Origin: Hornefia porci | GTDB lineage: Bacteria; Bacillota; Clostridia; Peptostreptococcales; Anaerovoracaceae | Assembly (NCBI RefSeq): GCF_001940235.1 | Contig: NZ_MJIE01000001.1 | Coordinates: 1,984,001-2,048,000 of the forward strand | Direction of reading: 5' to 3' | Length of the DNA: 64,000 nt | Shown here: positions 17,324 through 26,854 of the stretch, piece after piece | Position numbering within the stretch: position 1 is the first letter of the stretch | How the letters are laid out: each line of letters starts with the position of its first letter | Made by a program: the position numbers and the translations under genes | The notes under the pieces: generated by a model | What the model was told of the DNA's origin: nothing | The model's input: the letters and a program-made list of their open reading frames with translations, nothing else | Databases searched by the model: none

Positions 17324-19501
17324 ATGGACATTGTCAAAGTACTGGCGGAAGAATTTCATATCCGCCCTTCTCAGGTGGAAAGCACCATCAAACTGATCGA
17401 TGACGGAAATACGATTCCGTTTATCGCCCGTTACAGAAAGGAGGCCACCGGCGGGCTGACAGACGTCACCCTCAGGGACATGGCGGAACGTCTGGAGTAT
17501 CTCCGGAATCTTCAGGAACGCAAGGAGGAGGTAAAGCGTCTGATCGGCGAGCAGGGGAAACTGACAGAAGAGCTTTCCGCGGAAATCGACCGGGCGGAAG
17601 TCCTTCAGAGGGTGGAGGATCTCTACAAGCCGTACCGGCAGAAGAAGGCGACCCGGGCCGGCAAGGCGAGGGCCCGCGGGCTGGAGCCGCTGGCAATGAT
17701 TCTGTATGCTCAGCAGCAGACAAAGGGTGATCCGGAAACCGTCGCACAGGATTTTGTCAACCCCGAAAAAGAAGTCGCCTCGCCTGCAGAAGCGCTCCAG
17801 GGAGCCTGCGATATCATTGCGGAGATGATCGCGGACGACGCCGACCTCACTGAGGCGATCCGGGACAAAACCTTCCGGGCCGGGAAGCTCGTCACGGAGG
17901 CTGTGAATCCGGAGGAAAAATCCGTCTACGATATGTACTATGACAGCAGCGAGGGTATCGCCAGGATTCCGAACCACCGGATACTGGCTATCAACCGGGG
18001 CGAGAAGGAAAAGCTGCTGAAGGTCAGGGTGGAGACGGATACGGACAGAATCATCGGACTGATTGAGAAACAGACGATCCGGAACCGCAGATCAATCTTT
18101 GTGCCCCTGCTGGAGCAGACTGTCGCGGACGCCTACAAACGTCTGATTGCGCCGTCGGTAGAGCGGGAGGTGCGGAAAACTCTCACAGAACGCGCGGAGC
18201 GGGAGGCGGTTCGGGTTTTCGCGAAAAATACGGAGAATCTTCTGATGGTTCCGCCGGTGAAGGATAAACGCGTCATCAGTATCGACCCGGGATACCGCAC
18301 CGGCTGCAAGGTCGCTGCGCTGGACGGCACCGGAAAGCTTCGGGCCTACGCGACGATTTATCCGACGCAGCCCCGCAATGACGTTGCGGGTGCGGAGAGG
18401 ACGCTTTTGCGGCTGATTGACAAATACGGGTGCGATATCATCGTCATCGGCAACGGTACGGCCTCCCGAGAAACGGAAGAGGTGGTGGCGAATTTCATCC
18501 GGAAGAACAGTCTGCCGATCCAGTATACCATTGTCAACGAGGCGGGCGCATCGGTCTACTCCGCCTCTAAACTGGCGTCGGAGGAGTATCCGGATCTGGA
18601 CGTCACGACGCGCGGCGCAATGTCGCTGGGACGCCGGCTCCAGGATCCTCTGGCGGAGCTGGTGAAAATCGACCCGAAGCACATCGGCGTCGGCCAGTAT
18701 CAGCATGACATCAATCAGAAAATGCTGGAGAGCGCTCTGACCGGCGTGGTGGAAAACTGTGTGAACCGGGTCGGAGTGGATCTGAATACCGCCTCCCCGT
18801 CGCTTCTTTCCTATGTGGCGGGAATCAATATGGGTATTGCCCGCAACATTGCGGCGTGGCGCGAGGAGAACGGCCGCTTCACGAACCGGCGGCAGCTGCT
18901 GAAGGTTTCCAGGCTGGGCGCCGGAGCGTTCGAGCAATGCGCCGGATTTCTGCGAATCGCGGACGGGGATCAGCCGCTGGACCGGACAGCAGTGCATCCG
19001 GAGTCTTACAAGGTGGCCGAGGCGATGATGAACAAAATAGGAATTGATGACTCCGCCATCGCCGCCGGCGGAGTCGGTGATGCGCTGGATGAACGCATTG
19101 CCGCCGCCTATCCGGCAAAGAAACTGAGCCGAAGCATAGATCAGATGGCCGAAGACCTGGGCGTCGGCAAACCCACTCTCCTGGATATCATCGAGGAACT
19201 GAAAAAACCGGGACGCGACCCCCGTGATTCCGCGCCTCCCGTAGTCTTCCGCAACGATGTCCGCGATTTCGACGACCTGAAAGAAGGTATGGAGCTGACC
19301 GGCACCGTCCGCAACGTAGTGGACTTCGGCGCCTTCGTAGACATCGGCGTCAAGCAGGACGGCCTCGTTCATATTTCCCAGCTCAGCAGCAAATACGTCT
19401 CCCACCCGATGGACGTCGTATCCGTCGGCGACACCGTAAAAGTCAGGATCCTTTCCGTCGACAAGGCAAAGAAAAAGATTTCCCTGACAATGAAGCTCTG
19501 A
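17324..19501 (+). CDS. tex: Tex-family RNA-binding S1 protein
   Basis: A 725-residue protein. The order fits Tex: N-terminal helical region (IPFIARYRKEATGGL), central YqgF/RNase H-like domain (SIDPGYRTGCKVAALD), helix-hairpin-helix region (VGVDLNTASPSLLSYVAGI) and a C-terminal S1 domain (GTVRNVVDFGAFVDIGVKQDGLVHIS). Tex is a conserved cytoplasmic factor thought to link RNA and transcription; its exact role is not settled. It has a good AAGGAG site. Length is normal. Confidence 0.93.
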   Translation: MDIVKVLAEEFHIRPSQVESTIKLIDDGNTIPFIARYRKEATGGLTDVTLRDMAERLEYLRNLQERKEEVKRLIGEQGKLTEELSAEIDRAEVLQRVEDLYKPYRQKKATRAGKARARGLEPLAMILYAQQQTKGDPETVAQDFVNPEKEVASPAEALQGACDIIAEMIADDADLTEAIRDKTFRAGKLVTEAVNPEEKSVYDMYYDSSEGIARIPNHRILAINRGEKEKLLKVRVETDTDRIIGLIEKQTIRNRRSIFVPLLEQTVADAYKRLIAPSVEREVRKTLTERAEREAVRVFAKNTENLLMVPPVKDKRVISIDPGYRTGCKVAALDGTGKLRAYATIYPTQPRNDVAGAERTLLRLIDKYGCDIIVIGNGTASRETEEVVANFIRKNSLPIQYTIVNEAGASVYSASKLASEEYPDLDVTTRGAMSLGRRLQDPLAELVKIDPKHIGVGQYQHDINQKMLESALTGVVENCVNRVGVDLNTASPSLLSYVAGINMGIARNIAAWREENGRFTNRRQLLKVSRLGAGAFEQCAGFLRIADGDQPLDRTAVHPESYKVAEAMMNKIGIDDSAIAAGGVGDALDERIAAAYPAKKLSRSIDQMAEDLGVGKPTLLDIIEELKKPGRDPRDSAPPVVFRNDVRDFDDLKEGMELTGTVRNVVDFGAFVDIGVKQDGLVHISQLSSKYVSHPMDVVSVGDTVKVRILSVDKAKKKISLTMKL

Positions 19502-19658
19502 GGATATCGTCTGCACTCTGGTCAGAGGGGCGGGCCGACGACTGTACGCCGTCCTGAGACCACCGCCCGTATGCTGCCCCTACAGGCGGGCGACGAACCC
19601 TCGATCAACCGATGAACCCACGGGCAGCCCCGACGGGTGGGCGAGGAATGAGGGCTAG

Positions 19659-19776
19659 TCGACGAGCAGCCGACGGGCAGGCGACGGGCAGGCGACGAGC
19701 AGGCGACGAGCAGGCGACGAGCAGCCGACGAGCAGGTGACGAGCAGGCGACGAGCAGGCGACGAGCAGCCGACGAA
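19659..19776. repeat. 11-bp minisatellite
   Basis: About ten and a half tandem copies of GCGACGAGCAG and close variants (first base G, C or T; A/G change at position 7). The unit is 11 bases, so the repeats are not coding-phased. Degenerate copies extend upstream to about 19590. Confidence 0.9.
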
Positions 19777-19850
19777 TGACGAACTGTGACTAATGTTGAA
19801 TAACGAATCGTAAATTAACGATTACAAACCCGCTTAAACGCCCCTTGTTT

Positions 19851-20091
19851 GGAAAATCTGCCACAAAACGCGAAAAAAACCAAAAATGTGGCAGGTTTTC
19901 CGAGAAAAATTTACATTTTTTGCCATTTAATATAGAAAAATGCACACAATGCTCACTTTGACGATACGGGATTTTATAAAATCAGGTACGAATGACGTAA
20001 ATTTCATACTCTAATTTTGGAGTATATGTTATACATAGCAAAAAACCTATGAAATCTGCCACATTTCTCGAAAAAAATCAAAAATGTGGCA
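19851..20091. repeat. Two related TGCCACA/TGTGGCA palindromes
   Basis: At 19851-19901 a 15-base arm (GGAAAATCTGCCACA) pairs with TGTGGCAGGTTTTCC around an A-rich loop. At 20057-20091 TGCCACATTT pairs with AAATGTGGCA around a similar loop. Both share CTGCCACA, a CGAAAAAAA run and AAAATGTGGCA, so they are copies of one element about 200 bases apart. Confidence 0.75.
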
Positions 20092-20496
20092 ACGTTGACC
20101 ACTGTCTAACTTGTAATCTATTACCGATATTATATACCGTGTTATTCTGAATAATTGTTCGTATGTTTTCGCAAATTCGCTATTTCGAACGACCGATCGC
20201 GTGTTTCCGCGATGCTGCGCTCTCTGGTAATTTCGCCTGACCACTGCCGGGGCTCGACTCCCGGCTATTGAGAAATCGAATTAGAATCTCGACAGCGAAC
20301 CAATATAAAATGAATGATATCATAGATTCACATCATATTGCCTGAAATAGCGCGAGATGATAAAATATTTATGGTGAAGCTGTTGTAAAACAGAAAAAAC
20401 CAGAAACACAGAAAGTATAGGGATGTAAAGCTCTGCTTCGGACGTCGAGCCGCAGAAACATAGTGCTCAAGGGGCAAGCGACAAGCCGTCTGCGGC

Positions 20497-20587
20497 GATG
20501 CGGAAGTCGGCGGCTCGACGACCGTCCCCGGGGTACGAATCTGATGCGGAAGTCGGCGGCTCGACGACCGCCCCGGGGTATGAGCCT
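20497..20587. repeat. Tandem 46-bp duplication upstream of a nuclease-like gene
   Basis: Bases 20497-20542 and 20543-20587 are near-identical; the second copy lost one C in a CCCC run and carries a few changes near its end. The one-base loss shifts the frame between copies, which argues that this part is not coding. Confidence 0.85.
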
Positions 20588-20674
20588 GGAAAGTGTGAAC
20601 AGTCAGTGCGGAACGGCGTGCGCAGAACAGTTAGTATGTCTGCCTGCGCCGCCGCGGAAGAGAGGTGTGTGAAA

Positions 20675-21481
20675 GTGAAGGATTTGTATGATGCGATGCA
20701 GCGTGAACTGCGGGTGCAGAGGAAAATGCTCGGGCAACTTCGTGCGGCGAAGTGCGGTGCAGAAGATGGGACGCTGTACATCCGAACAAGAGGCGGACGT
20801 GTTGATTACTACGTCATTTCAACGGTTGAAGGCCGGCGTCTTCAGACCAACATTACGAAGGATCCTTCCCGCGTCGAGACTTTGGCGGAAAAGGCTGCAG
20901 CGCAGCGGTTGATTATGTTTTGTGAACAAAATATAGAGTTTCTGGAGCGCATGATGAAACATATGGATTGGCGCGATCCACAGGATATTATCGCAGAAAT
21001 GCCTGCACAGGTCCAAAGAATTCTGAAAAATCGGAGGTTGCGTCTTCGCGCGGAACAAAATCAAGCCGACTATGAAAAATGTCCCACGGACCCGAGAAAG
21101 CATATTCATGAAACCTGCTACGGCGAGATGGTTCGCTCTAAATCCGAGGTCATCATTGCCAATGCACTTTATACATACGGTATAATTTTTCATTATGAAG
21201 AGAAATTTCCCTATTGTGATGAGGATGGGAGAATGTATTATCCGGATTTTACGATTTATCTGCCTGACGGCAGAACTCTGATCTGGGAGCACTTCGGGAT
21301 GCTGAAAAATCTGGATTATTGTATAGAAAATGCATATCGTCTGCGCGCCTATCAGATGAACGACCGCATTATCGGAGAAAACCTGATTCTGACGCAGGAC
21401 GACAGCCGCGGCCGCATCAACAGCGCCTATATATACAAGATTATTGAGGAGAAGATTTTACCTTTTTATGAGCATGAGTAA
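20675..21481 (+). CDS. Predicted nuclease-like protein of unknown role
   Basis: A 268-residue cytoplasmic protein. The N-terminal half is helical and charged (MQRELRVQRKMLGQL). The C-terminal half has the layout of a PD-(D/E)xK-type nuclease: Glu in VRSKSEVIIANALY, then MYYPDFTIYLP, then TLIWEHFGML. I recall similar uncharacterised proteins in clostridia but know no tested function. The start is uncertain: GTG 20675 lies nine bases after AGAGG; GTG 20669 and ATG 20636 are alternatives, and the frame opens at 20498 inside a tandem repeat. Its stop overlaps the next gene. Confidence 0.6.
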   Translation: MKDLYDAMQRELRVQRKMLGQLRAAKCGAEDGTLYIRTRGGRVDYYVISTVEGRRLQTNITKDPSRVETLAEKAAAQRLIMFCEQNIEFLERMMKHMDWRDPQDIIAEMPAQVQRILKNRRLRLRAEQNQADYEKCPTDPRKHIHETCYGEMVRSKSEVIIANALYTYGIIFHYEEKFPYCDEDGRMYYPDFTIYLPDGRTLIWEHFGMLKNLDYCIENAYRLRAYQMNDRIIGENLILTQDDSRGRINSAYIYKIIEEKILPFYEHE

Positions 21482-22313
21482 CAAAGACAAATTCACAGAT
21501 TTTTCCCAAACGCCGTCAGCAGGATTTCCGGCAGCGTCCACATTGACAGCGTCGCCGCACATTTCATCCCCAACATCGCTGCGGTCTGCGCCGGCGTCCC
21601 GGCACCCGGCCTCACAAAATCCGTCGCCGGTCTCACCGGCGTCCCGGCACCCGGGTCCGGCCGGCCGAATCAAAACTGTGCTGTTTGACTACGATGGAAC
21701 CGTCGGGGATACGAACCAGCTCGTAATCGATTCCTGGCAGCATACGTTTATGACAATTCGGGGCAGAAGGACGGATGACGAACTTTTGTATCACACTTTT
21801 GGAGAGCCGCTCAGAGAGACCATGGCCAGATTCTTTCCGGAGCATGATCTGGAGGACGCGCTGAGAATTTATCGCGACTGGCAGGCGGCGCAGGACCAGA
21901 ACCGCTGGTATCTTTTCCCCGGAATGAGACAGCTGATCGGTGAGCTGAGGCGCCGCGGATACCGGATGGGAATCGTCACATCCAGAACGCGGGATTCACT
22001 GGAGCGGGCGCTGGTGTATCTGGGAATGGAGGATACTTTTTCGGCGATTGTAACCTGCGATGATACTGCGGTGCATAAACCGGAGCCTGAGCCGGCGCTG
22101 ATCGGTCTGGAGAAACTGGATGTCAGCGCGAATCAGGCTTTGTTTGTAGGGGACACGCATTATGATATGGGATGCGCCCATAACGCCGGCATCGAGGCGG
22201 TGCTTGTGGGCTGGTCGCGGTCCATGCGCCCGGAAGACAAAGTGGGAATTTACAGACCGGATCACGAGATAAAAGAAGCCGGAGAGCTTTTGGAGATTCT
22301 GGAAAAATGCTGA
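21468..22313 (+). CDS. HAD-family phosphatase (PpaX/Gph-like) with a low-complexity N-terminus
   Basis: A 281-residue protein. The HAD domain starts near residue 68: nucleophile motif LFDYDGTVGDT, then GIVTSRTRDS and FVGDTHYDMG. It resembles pyrophosphatase PpaX and phosphoglycolate phosphatase; the substrate is unknown. The first 65 residues are rich in Ser, Pro and Ala and contain two copies of PASRHP from a 20-bp DNA repeat, so the true start may be later or the tail may be recent. The start overlaps the upstream gene and the stop overlaps addB, indicating one transcript. Confidence 0.75.
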   Translation: MSMSNKDKFTDFSQTPSAGFPAASTLTASPHISSPTSLRSAPASRHPASQNPSPVSPASRHPGPAGRIKTVLFDYDGTVGDTNQLVIDSWQHTFMTIRGRRTDDELLYHTFGEPLRETMARFFPEHDLEDALRIYRDWQAAQDQNRWYLFPGMRQLIGELRRRGYRMGIVTSRTRDSLERALVYLGMEDTFSAIVTCDDTAVHKPEPEPALIGLEKLDVSANQALFVGDTHYDMGCAHNAGIEAVLVGWSRSMRPEDKVGIYRPDHEIKEAGELLEILEKC

Positions 22314-25300
22314 ATATTTATTACGGAAGAGAAAGTGTCAACAAAGAAAAATTCATCTATGACCGTATCGCGGGGTCTGTGCCGGTCGTGGACAGTGCAC
22401 CAACCCCGGACGCCGGCTCCGGATCGCCCGGCTTCAGTGAGGATCGGCGGGTTCTGGTTATCGTTCCGGATCAGTACACTCTGGAGGCGGAGCGGCAGGC
22501 TTTTCGATATCTGAATGTGACCGGACTGGTGGGGCTGGATGTATTCAGCATGTCGCGGCTGGGCCACAATATTCTGCGGGAGTTGGGCGGAGGCCGGCGG
22601 ACTTTTATCGACAAATACGGACGGCAGATGCTGCTGACGCAGATTGCCAGAGAAAAAGACGATGAGCTTCAGGTATTCAAAGGAAATATGGCGAAAAATT
22701 CCTTTGTGGAGCTGGCAAATGATTTCATTTCCGAACTGAAGCAGTATGGCGTTACTCCGGAAGGACTGCGTGCGGTGCGGGACAGCGTGCCGGAGAAAAC
22801 GCTGCTGCACAGAAAACTGTCAGACCTTTCCCTTATCTATGGGGAATATCAGAAAAAAATAGAAGGAAAGTACACTGATTCAGAGGATTACATCGACCTG
22901 TATATTGACCGCATCGGACGGTCCGGAATCGTCAGCGGTGCACGGATCTGGGTGTACGGATTCGACAGCTTCGCTCCGAAATCCATGAAGGTGCTCCGGG
23001 GACTGATGGGAGCTGCGGAGGAAGTCAATATTGTTTTGACCGGTGACAAAGGCTGTCGGGATGAGGAACTTTTCTCCCTGACGCGAACAGTGATGCACAG
23101 ACTGATTGAAGCAGGAAAGGAAGTCGGATGCCCCCTTGGAGAGCTGGAGAAAATCGGACCGGAATACACGCGCCCCGTCGGTGCTCCGGAGGGAGGCTCG
23201 TCGGGGGCGAGAGCGGAAACTGCAATGTTAGGAACGGGCGATGCTCCGGAGGGAGGCTCGTCGGGGGCGAGAGCGGAAACTGCAATGTTAGGAACGGGCG
23301 ATGCTCCGGAGGGAGGCCCGGATTTTCGGCGGCCGGCAATCGCGCATCTGGAGCACGAACTGTATGCGCCGGTGCCCGAGGCGGCGGAAGACAGCGACGG
23401 AATTACCATTTGTGAGGCGGCAAATATATATAATGAGGCGGAATCGGCGGCAGCGTTTATTCTGGGACTTATTCGGGAGCACGGATACCGGTATCGCGAT
23501 ATCATGGTGATCTGCAACGACCAGAGCGGCAGGGCGCAGGTCGTTTCGCGCGTGTTCCGGGAGTACGGTATCGATCTGTTTCTGGACAGCAAGCGGGGCA
23601 TTCTCAATTCCAATCCCGCGATATTTCTGGTCTCTATGCTTCAGTCGGTCGCGAACAGGTACCGTTTTACTGACGTGATGCGGACGCTGAAAACCGGATT
23701 CACGAGCCTGACCGTAGACGAGGTGGAGCGTCTGGAAAATTACGCGCTGAAATACCGCATCAGAGGAACGATGTGGAAAAAACCCTTTGAGAAGGGCGGG
23801 TTTGAATACGGCGCGGACGGTATGGCTGCGCTGGAGGAGCTGCGGGAGCAGGCGATGGAGGTCTTCGGAGGACTGGAGGAAATCATTGCCGAAAGCCGGA
23901 CGGTGCGGGATTTCCTGACCGGATTTTTCGGATATCTGACCGGGCCGCTCGGGATGGAGGAAAAGCTGCGGGAGTTCATGCGGCTTCAGGAGGAGAACGA
24001 TGCGGCCGATCAGGCAGAAGAGACGAGACAGATCTTCACCATGATTATCGGACTTTTCGATCAGATCGCAGAATTGATCGGCGATGAACCCTTTGACGCC
24101 GGAGACTTTATTGAAATTTTCACCGCGGGGCTGAAACAGATTGAAATCGGCGTTCTGCCGTCCTCCATCGATGATCTGATGATGGGAACTATGCAGCGGA
24201 CGAGGAGCGGGCAGCTGAAAGCGCTGGTCGTTCTGGGCGCCAATGAGGGCGTGCTCCCGGCGGAGGCGGCCGACGAGGGACTTTTCTCGCCGGAGGAGCG
24301 GCAGCAGCTGGCGGATGACGGACACGAAATCTGCAAGGTGGATCAGATCCGACTTCAGGAGGAACGCCTCGCCATCTACCGCAACATGTCCAGACCGTCG
24401 GAGCATCTGTGGATCGGATATTCCACCGGCGACGAAGAGGGTCGGGAACTCAGGAGATCCGATATCGTCGATACTTTGACGGGTATTTTTCCGTCCCTCG
24501 AAATTCGCCGCGATATCATCAACCGCGAGGATGAGGAGGCGCTGGTCGGAGGGCGCATCAGCACACTGCGGCATCTTGTGGAGAGGATGCGTCTGGAACA
24601 AAAAGGAGTACGCCGTGCTCCCGTATGGGCTCCGGTGGAAAGATGGTACCGGGAGCATTTACCGGAGGTGATGGAGCAGATCGACAAAGATCTGTCCTTT
24701 GAAAACCGGACAGAAGCCCTTCCGCCCCGTTACAGCAGCCTGCTGTTCAAGAGCGAAAACGGCGGAACCCGCACTTTGTCGCCGTCGAGAATTGAAACCT
24801 ACGCCAGATGTCCCTTCGCATATTATGTCACCTATGGATTGGAGCCGGAGGAGCGGCGGATTTTCCAGGTGGCAAGCCGGGAGATCGGAGATATTTATCA
24901 CGGATGTCTGATGCGGATTACCGCGCGGCTGTCCCGGGAGCACGCCTGGGAGACGGTAACAAAGGAAGAATGCCGCGAGCTGGTCCGAAGGGCTCTTGCG
25001 GAGGAGACTGAGGGGTATCGCGACGGCCTGTTTTCCCTGGGGAACGAGGAGCGGTACAAAACACGCCGTATTGAGGATACCTGCCTGAAGTCTCTGTGGG
25101 TTCTGGTGGAGCACGCCCGGTCCGGAGAAATCAGCAGCAGCCGTTTTGAGGTCGGATTCGGAACCGGAAGACCGATACGTCCAGTCGTGGTAAAGGTCGG
25201 GAGCACGGAGGTGTGCATTGAGGGCCGGATCGACCGCCTGGACCGTCTGCCGGACGATCGGCTGAAAATCATCGATTACAAGTCGGGAAACCTCCAGCTG

Positions 25301-25888
25301 AAGCAGGCGGAGGTCCGGGCAGGCTATCGACTCCAGCTGATGCTGTATATGAAGGCGGCGCAGGGCGGGGTGCCGCGGACAGACCCGGCGGGTGAAGGAC
25401 CGGCGCAGGCGGAAATCCGCAGACCGGCCGGGGTCTTCTATTTTCATATCCAGGATCCCAGGGTCGACGGGAGCATCTCGGGAGCACCGAGCGGAGGCGG
25501 TGAGTCTGAGGAGGAGCGTGCGGAGCGACTGGAGGCGGAGCTCCGGAAACGCTTCAGACTGAACGGAATTATGGTGGATGATCCGAAGGTCGTGAGGGAG
25601 ATTGCCGGAGAATTCGAGGGCACCTCGAGCATCGCGCCTGTCCGTATTACTGCCGGCGGACTGAAGGGATCGCCGGAGGGCTCGCTGGTCAGCGACGAGG
25701 AGTTCGCGGAGCTGCAGGAGGCAGTGGACGAGAAGGTGCAGGAATTTGTCGCGGACATGCTGGAGGGCGTCATCGATATCCATCCGATGAAAACAAAGGA
25801 CAGCACTCCCTGCGATTACTGCGGGAACCGGAGCATCTGCCGGTTCGATCTGATGTTCGACGGCTGCGCCTACAATCGGGTCCGTTGA
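22307..25888 (+). CDS. addB: AddB helicase-nuclease subunit
   Basis: A 1193-residue subunit of the AddAB complex that processes double-strand breaks for RecA. Features: N-terminal helicase-like domain (VLVIVPDQYTLEAERQAF), C-terminal RecB-like nuclease with IIDYKSG, and iron-sulfur cysteines split between CPFAYYVTYG and the end (CDYCGNRSIC). Residues about 293-337 hold a 20-residue unit (APEGGSSGARAETAMLGTGD) repeated twice plus a part. AddA, normally the next gene, is absent: a TetR gene follows. Confidence 0.92.
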   Translation: MLNIYYGRESVNKEKFIYDRIAGSVPVVDSAPTPDAGSGSPGFSEDRRVLVIVPDQYTLEAERQAFRYLNVTGLVGLDVFSMSRLGHNILRELGGGRRTFIDKYGRQMLLTQIAREKDDELQVFKGNMAKNSFVELANDFISELKQYGVTPEGLRAVRDSVPEKTLLHRKLSDLSLIYGEYQKKIEGKYTDSEDYIDLYIDRIGRSGIVSGARIWVYGFDSFAPKSMKVLRGLMGAAEEVNIVLTGDKGCRDEELFSLTRTVMHRLIEAGKEVGCPLGELEKIGPEYTRPVGAPEGGSSGARAETAMLGTGDAPEGGSSGARAETAMLGTGDAPEGGPDFRRPAIAHLEHELYAPVPEAAEDSDGITICEAANIYNEAESAAAFILGLIREHGYRYRDIMVICNDQSGRAQVVSRVFREYGIDLFLDSKRGILNSNPAIFLVSMLQSVANRYRFTDVMRTLKTGFTSLTVDEVERLENYALKYRIRGTMWKKPFEKGGFEYGADGMAALEELREQAMEVFGGLEEIIAESRTVRDFLTGFFGYLTGPLGMEEKLREFMRLQEENDAADQAEETRQIFTMIIGLFDQIAELIGDEPFDAGDFIEIFTAGLKQIEIGVLPSSIDDLMMGTMQRTRSGQLKALVVLGANEGVLPAEAADEGLFSPEERQQLADDGHEICKVDQIRLQEERLAIYRNMSRPSEHLWIGYSTGDEEGRELRRSDIVDTLTGIFPSLEIRRDIINREDEEALVGGRISTLRHLVERMRLEQKGVRRAPVWAPVERWYREHLPEVMEQIDKDLSFENRTEALPPRYSSLLFKSENGGTRTLSPSRIETYARCPFAYYVTYGLEPEERRIFQVASREIGDIYHGCLMRITARLSREHAWETVTKEECRELVRRALAEETEGYRDGLFSLGNEERYKTRRIEDTCLKSLWVLVEHARSGEISSSRFEVGFGTGRPIRPVVVKVGSTEVCIEGRIDRLDRLPDDRLKIIDYKSGNLQLKQAEVRAGYRLQLMLYMKAAQGGVPRTDPAGEGPAQAEIRRPAGVFYFHIQDPRVDGSISGAPSGGGESEEERAERLEAELRKRFRLNGIMVDDPKVVREIAGEFEGTSSIAPVRITAGGLKGSPEGSLVSDEEFAELQEAVDEKVQEFVADMLEGVIDIHPMKTKDSTPCDYCGNRSICRFDLMFDGCAYNRVR
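23183..23317 (+). repeat. In-frame 60-bp tandem repeat inside addB
   Basis: Two identical 60-bp units (23183-23242, 23243-23302) and a 15-base third start. The length keeps the frame and adds a Gly/Ala-rich loop to AddB, probably in a surface linker. Confidence 0.92.
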
Positions 25889-26017
25889 AAACCGCCGGTG
25901 CGTCTGCGGAAACCGGCGCCGATATATCTTTGTGAAAGCAGGTGCCGGTGCGTCTGTGGAAATCGGAGCATATACATTTTGTGAAAACTGGAACAGATAT
26001 AAAAGAGGAGGAGCATC

Positions 26018-26710
26018 GTGCCGAAGGGACTTCAATCAAGGGGAATTGCGCGCAGAAACAGAATGCTGCACGCGGCTATCAGACTTTTTCTGCAAAACGG
26101 ATATGAGAGGACGACGACATCATCTATCGCTAAAGGAGCCGGGATGGCGCCATCGTCGTTTTTTGCGGCGTTTGCGAGCAAGGAGGAACTCCTGCTGGTG
26201 CTCGTGAAAATAATGTTCGCAGGGCAGTTTGAAAGCGCAGAGCAGATGAAGGGAGCGACAGAGGATGATCCTGTACTGCTGTATGCCGTGGAGACGGCTT
26301 TGCAGATGTATATCACGGAGCTGTCCGAGCCGCTGCGCGATCTGTACGTTACAGGCTACTCCCTGCCCTCGACGTCTGAATACATTTACAGCAGCACGGC
26401 CAAACGGCTTCCGCATATTTTCGGGCAGTACATGCCGGATGCGCAGGAAAAGGATTTTTATGAGATGGATATCGCCTCGGCGGGCATGATGCGGGCTTAT
26501 ATGGCCAGACCCTGCGATTTTTATTTTACCGTGGAGAACAAAATATCGCGCTTCCTTGAAAGTTCTCTGACGCTGTACGCTGTTCCGAAGGAGAAACAGC
26601 GCCGAGTGATTGAACGTGTACTGGAGATGAATCTGAAGACCGCCGCAGAAAAGATAATCACCGGCATGGCGCAGAAGGCCGAGGATGGCATAGACCTGAT
26701 AGAGGAGTAA
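26018..26710 (+). CDS. TetR-family transcriptional regulator
   Basis: A 230-residue regulator. The N-terminal helix-turn-helix is typical (MLHAAIRLFLQNGYERTTTSSIAKGAGMAPSSFFAAF by position about 14-50), followed by an all-helical ligand domain with no obvious family. The start is GTG with a GGAGGAG site. The 130 bases upstream contain a two-copy imperfect repeat of about 47 bp (25894-25988). No transporter or other obvious target is beside it; it may regulate itself. Confidence 0.88.
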   Translation: MPKGLQSRGIARRNRMLHAAIRLFLQNGYERTTTSSIAKGAGMAPSSFFAAFASKEELLLVLVKIMFAGQFESAEQMKGATEDDPVLLYAVETALQMYITELSEPLRDLYVTGYSLPSTSEYIYSSTAKRLPHIFGQYMPDAQEKDFYEMDIASAGMMRAYMARPCDFYFTVENKISRFLESSLTLYAVPKEKQRRVIERVLEMNLKTAAEKIITGMAQKAEDGIDLIEE

Positions 26711-26716
26711 TGTTCC

Positions 26717-26734
26717 CCGTCCGCCTGCGGACGG
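26717..26734 (+). terminator. Possible terminator after the TetR gene
   Basis: CCGTCCGC and GCGGACGG form a short GC hairpin followed by AATTT. A second hairpin (TCCGGAAC/GTTCCGGA, 26754-26775) follows. Both lack a long T-run, so this is tentative. Confidence 0.4.
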
Positions 26735-26854
26735 AATTTACATGTGCCGCGGCTCCGGAACTGAAATGTTCCGGAACGGTGCGGTTAACGCTGGACCGCC
26801 CATAGTTTTGCGGCGTCCACAAATTCTGATTCGGCCATTGCAGCATTGCTGTGT

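Larger units (their letters stand above)
19502..20674. other. Long non-coding region with repeats
   Basis: Nearly 1.2 kb without a supported gene. The first 280 bases are very GC-rich and dominated by a minisatellite. From about 19790 to 20420 the DNA turns AT-rich, unlike its neighbours, and carries two related palindromes. The last part holds a tandem 46-bp repeat. No tRNA, riboswitch or known RNA is recognised. Confidence 0.7.

Noticed and set aside
18092..19516. A 474-codon minus-strand open frame across tex
   Set aside because: It mirrors the tex reading frame, has no protein-like motif and no neighbouring minus-strand genes.
19659..19776. The regular array considered as a CRISPR
   Set aside because: The units are 11 bp and contiguous with no spacers, and no cas genes are present.
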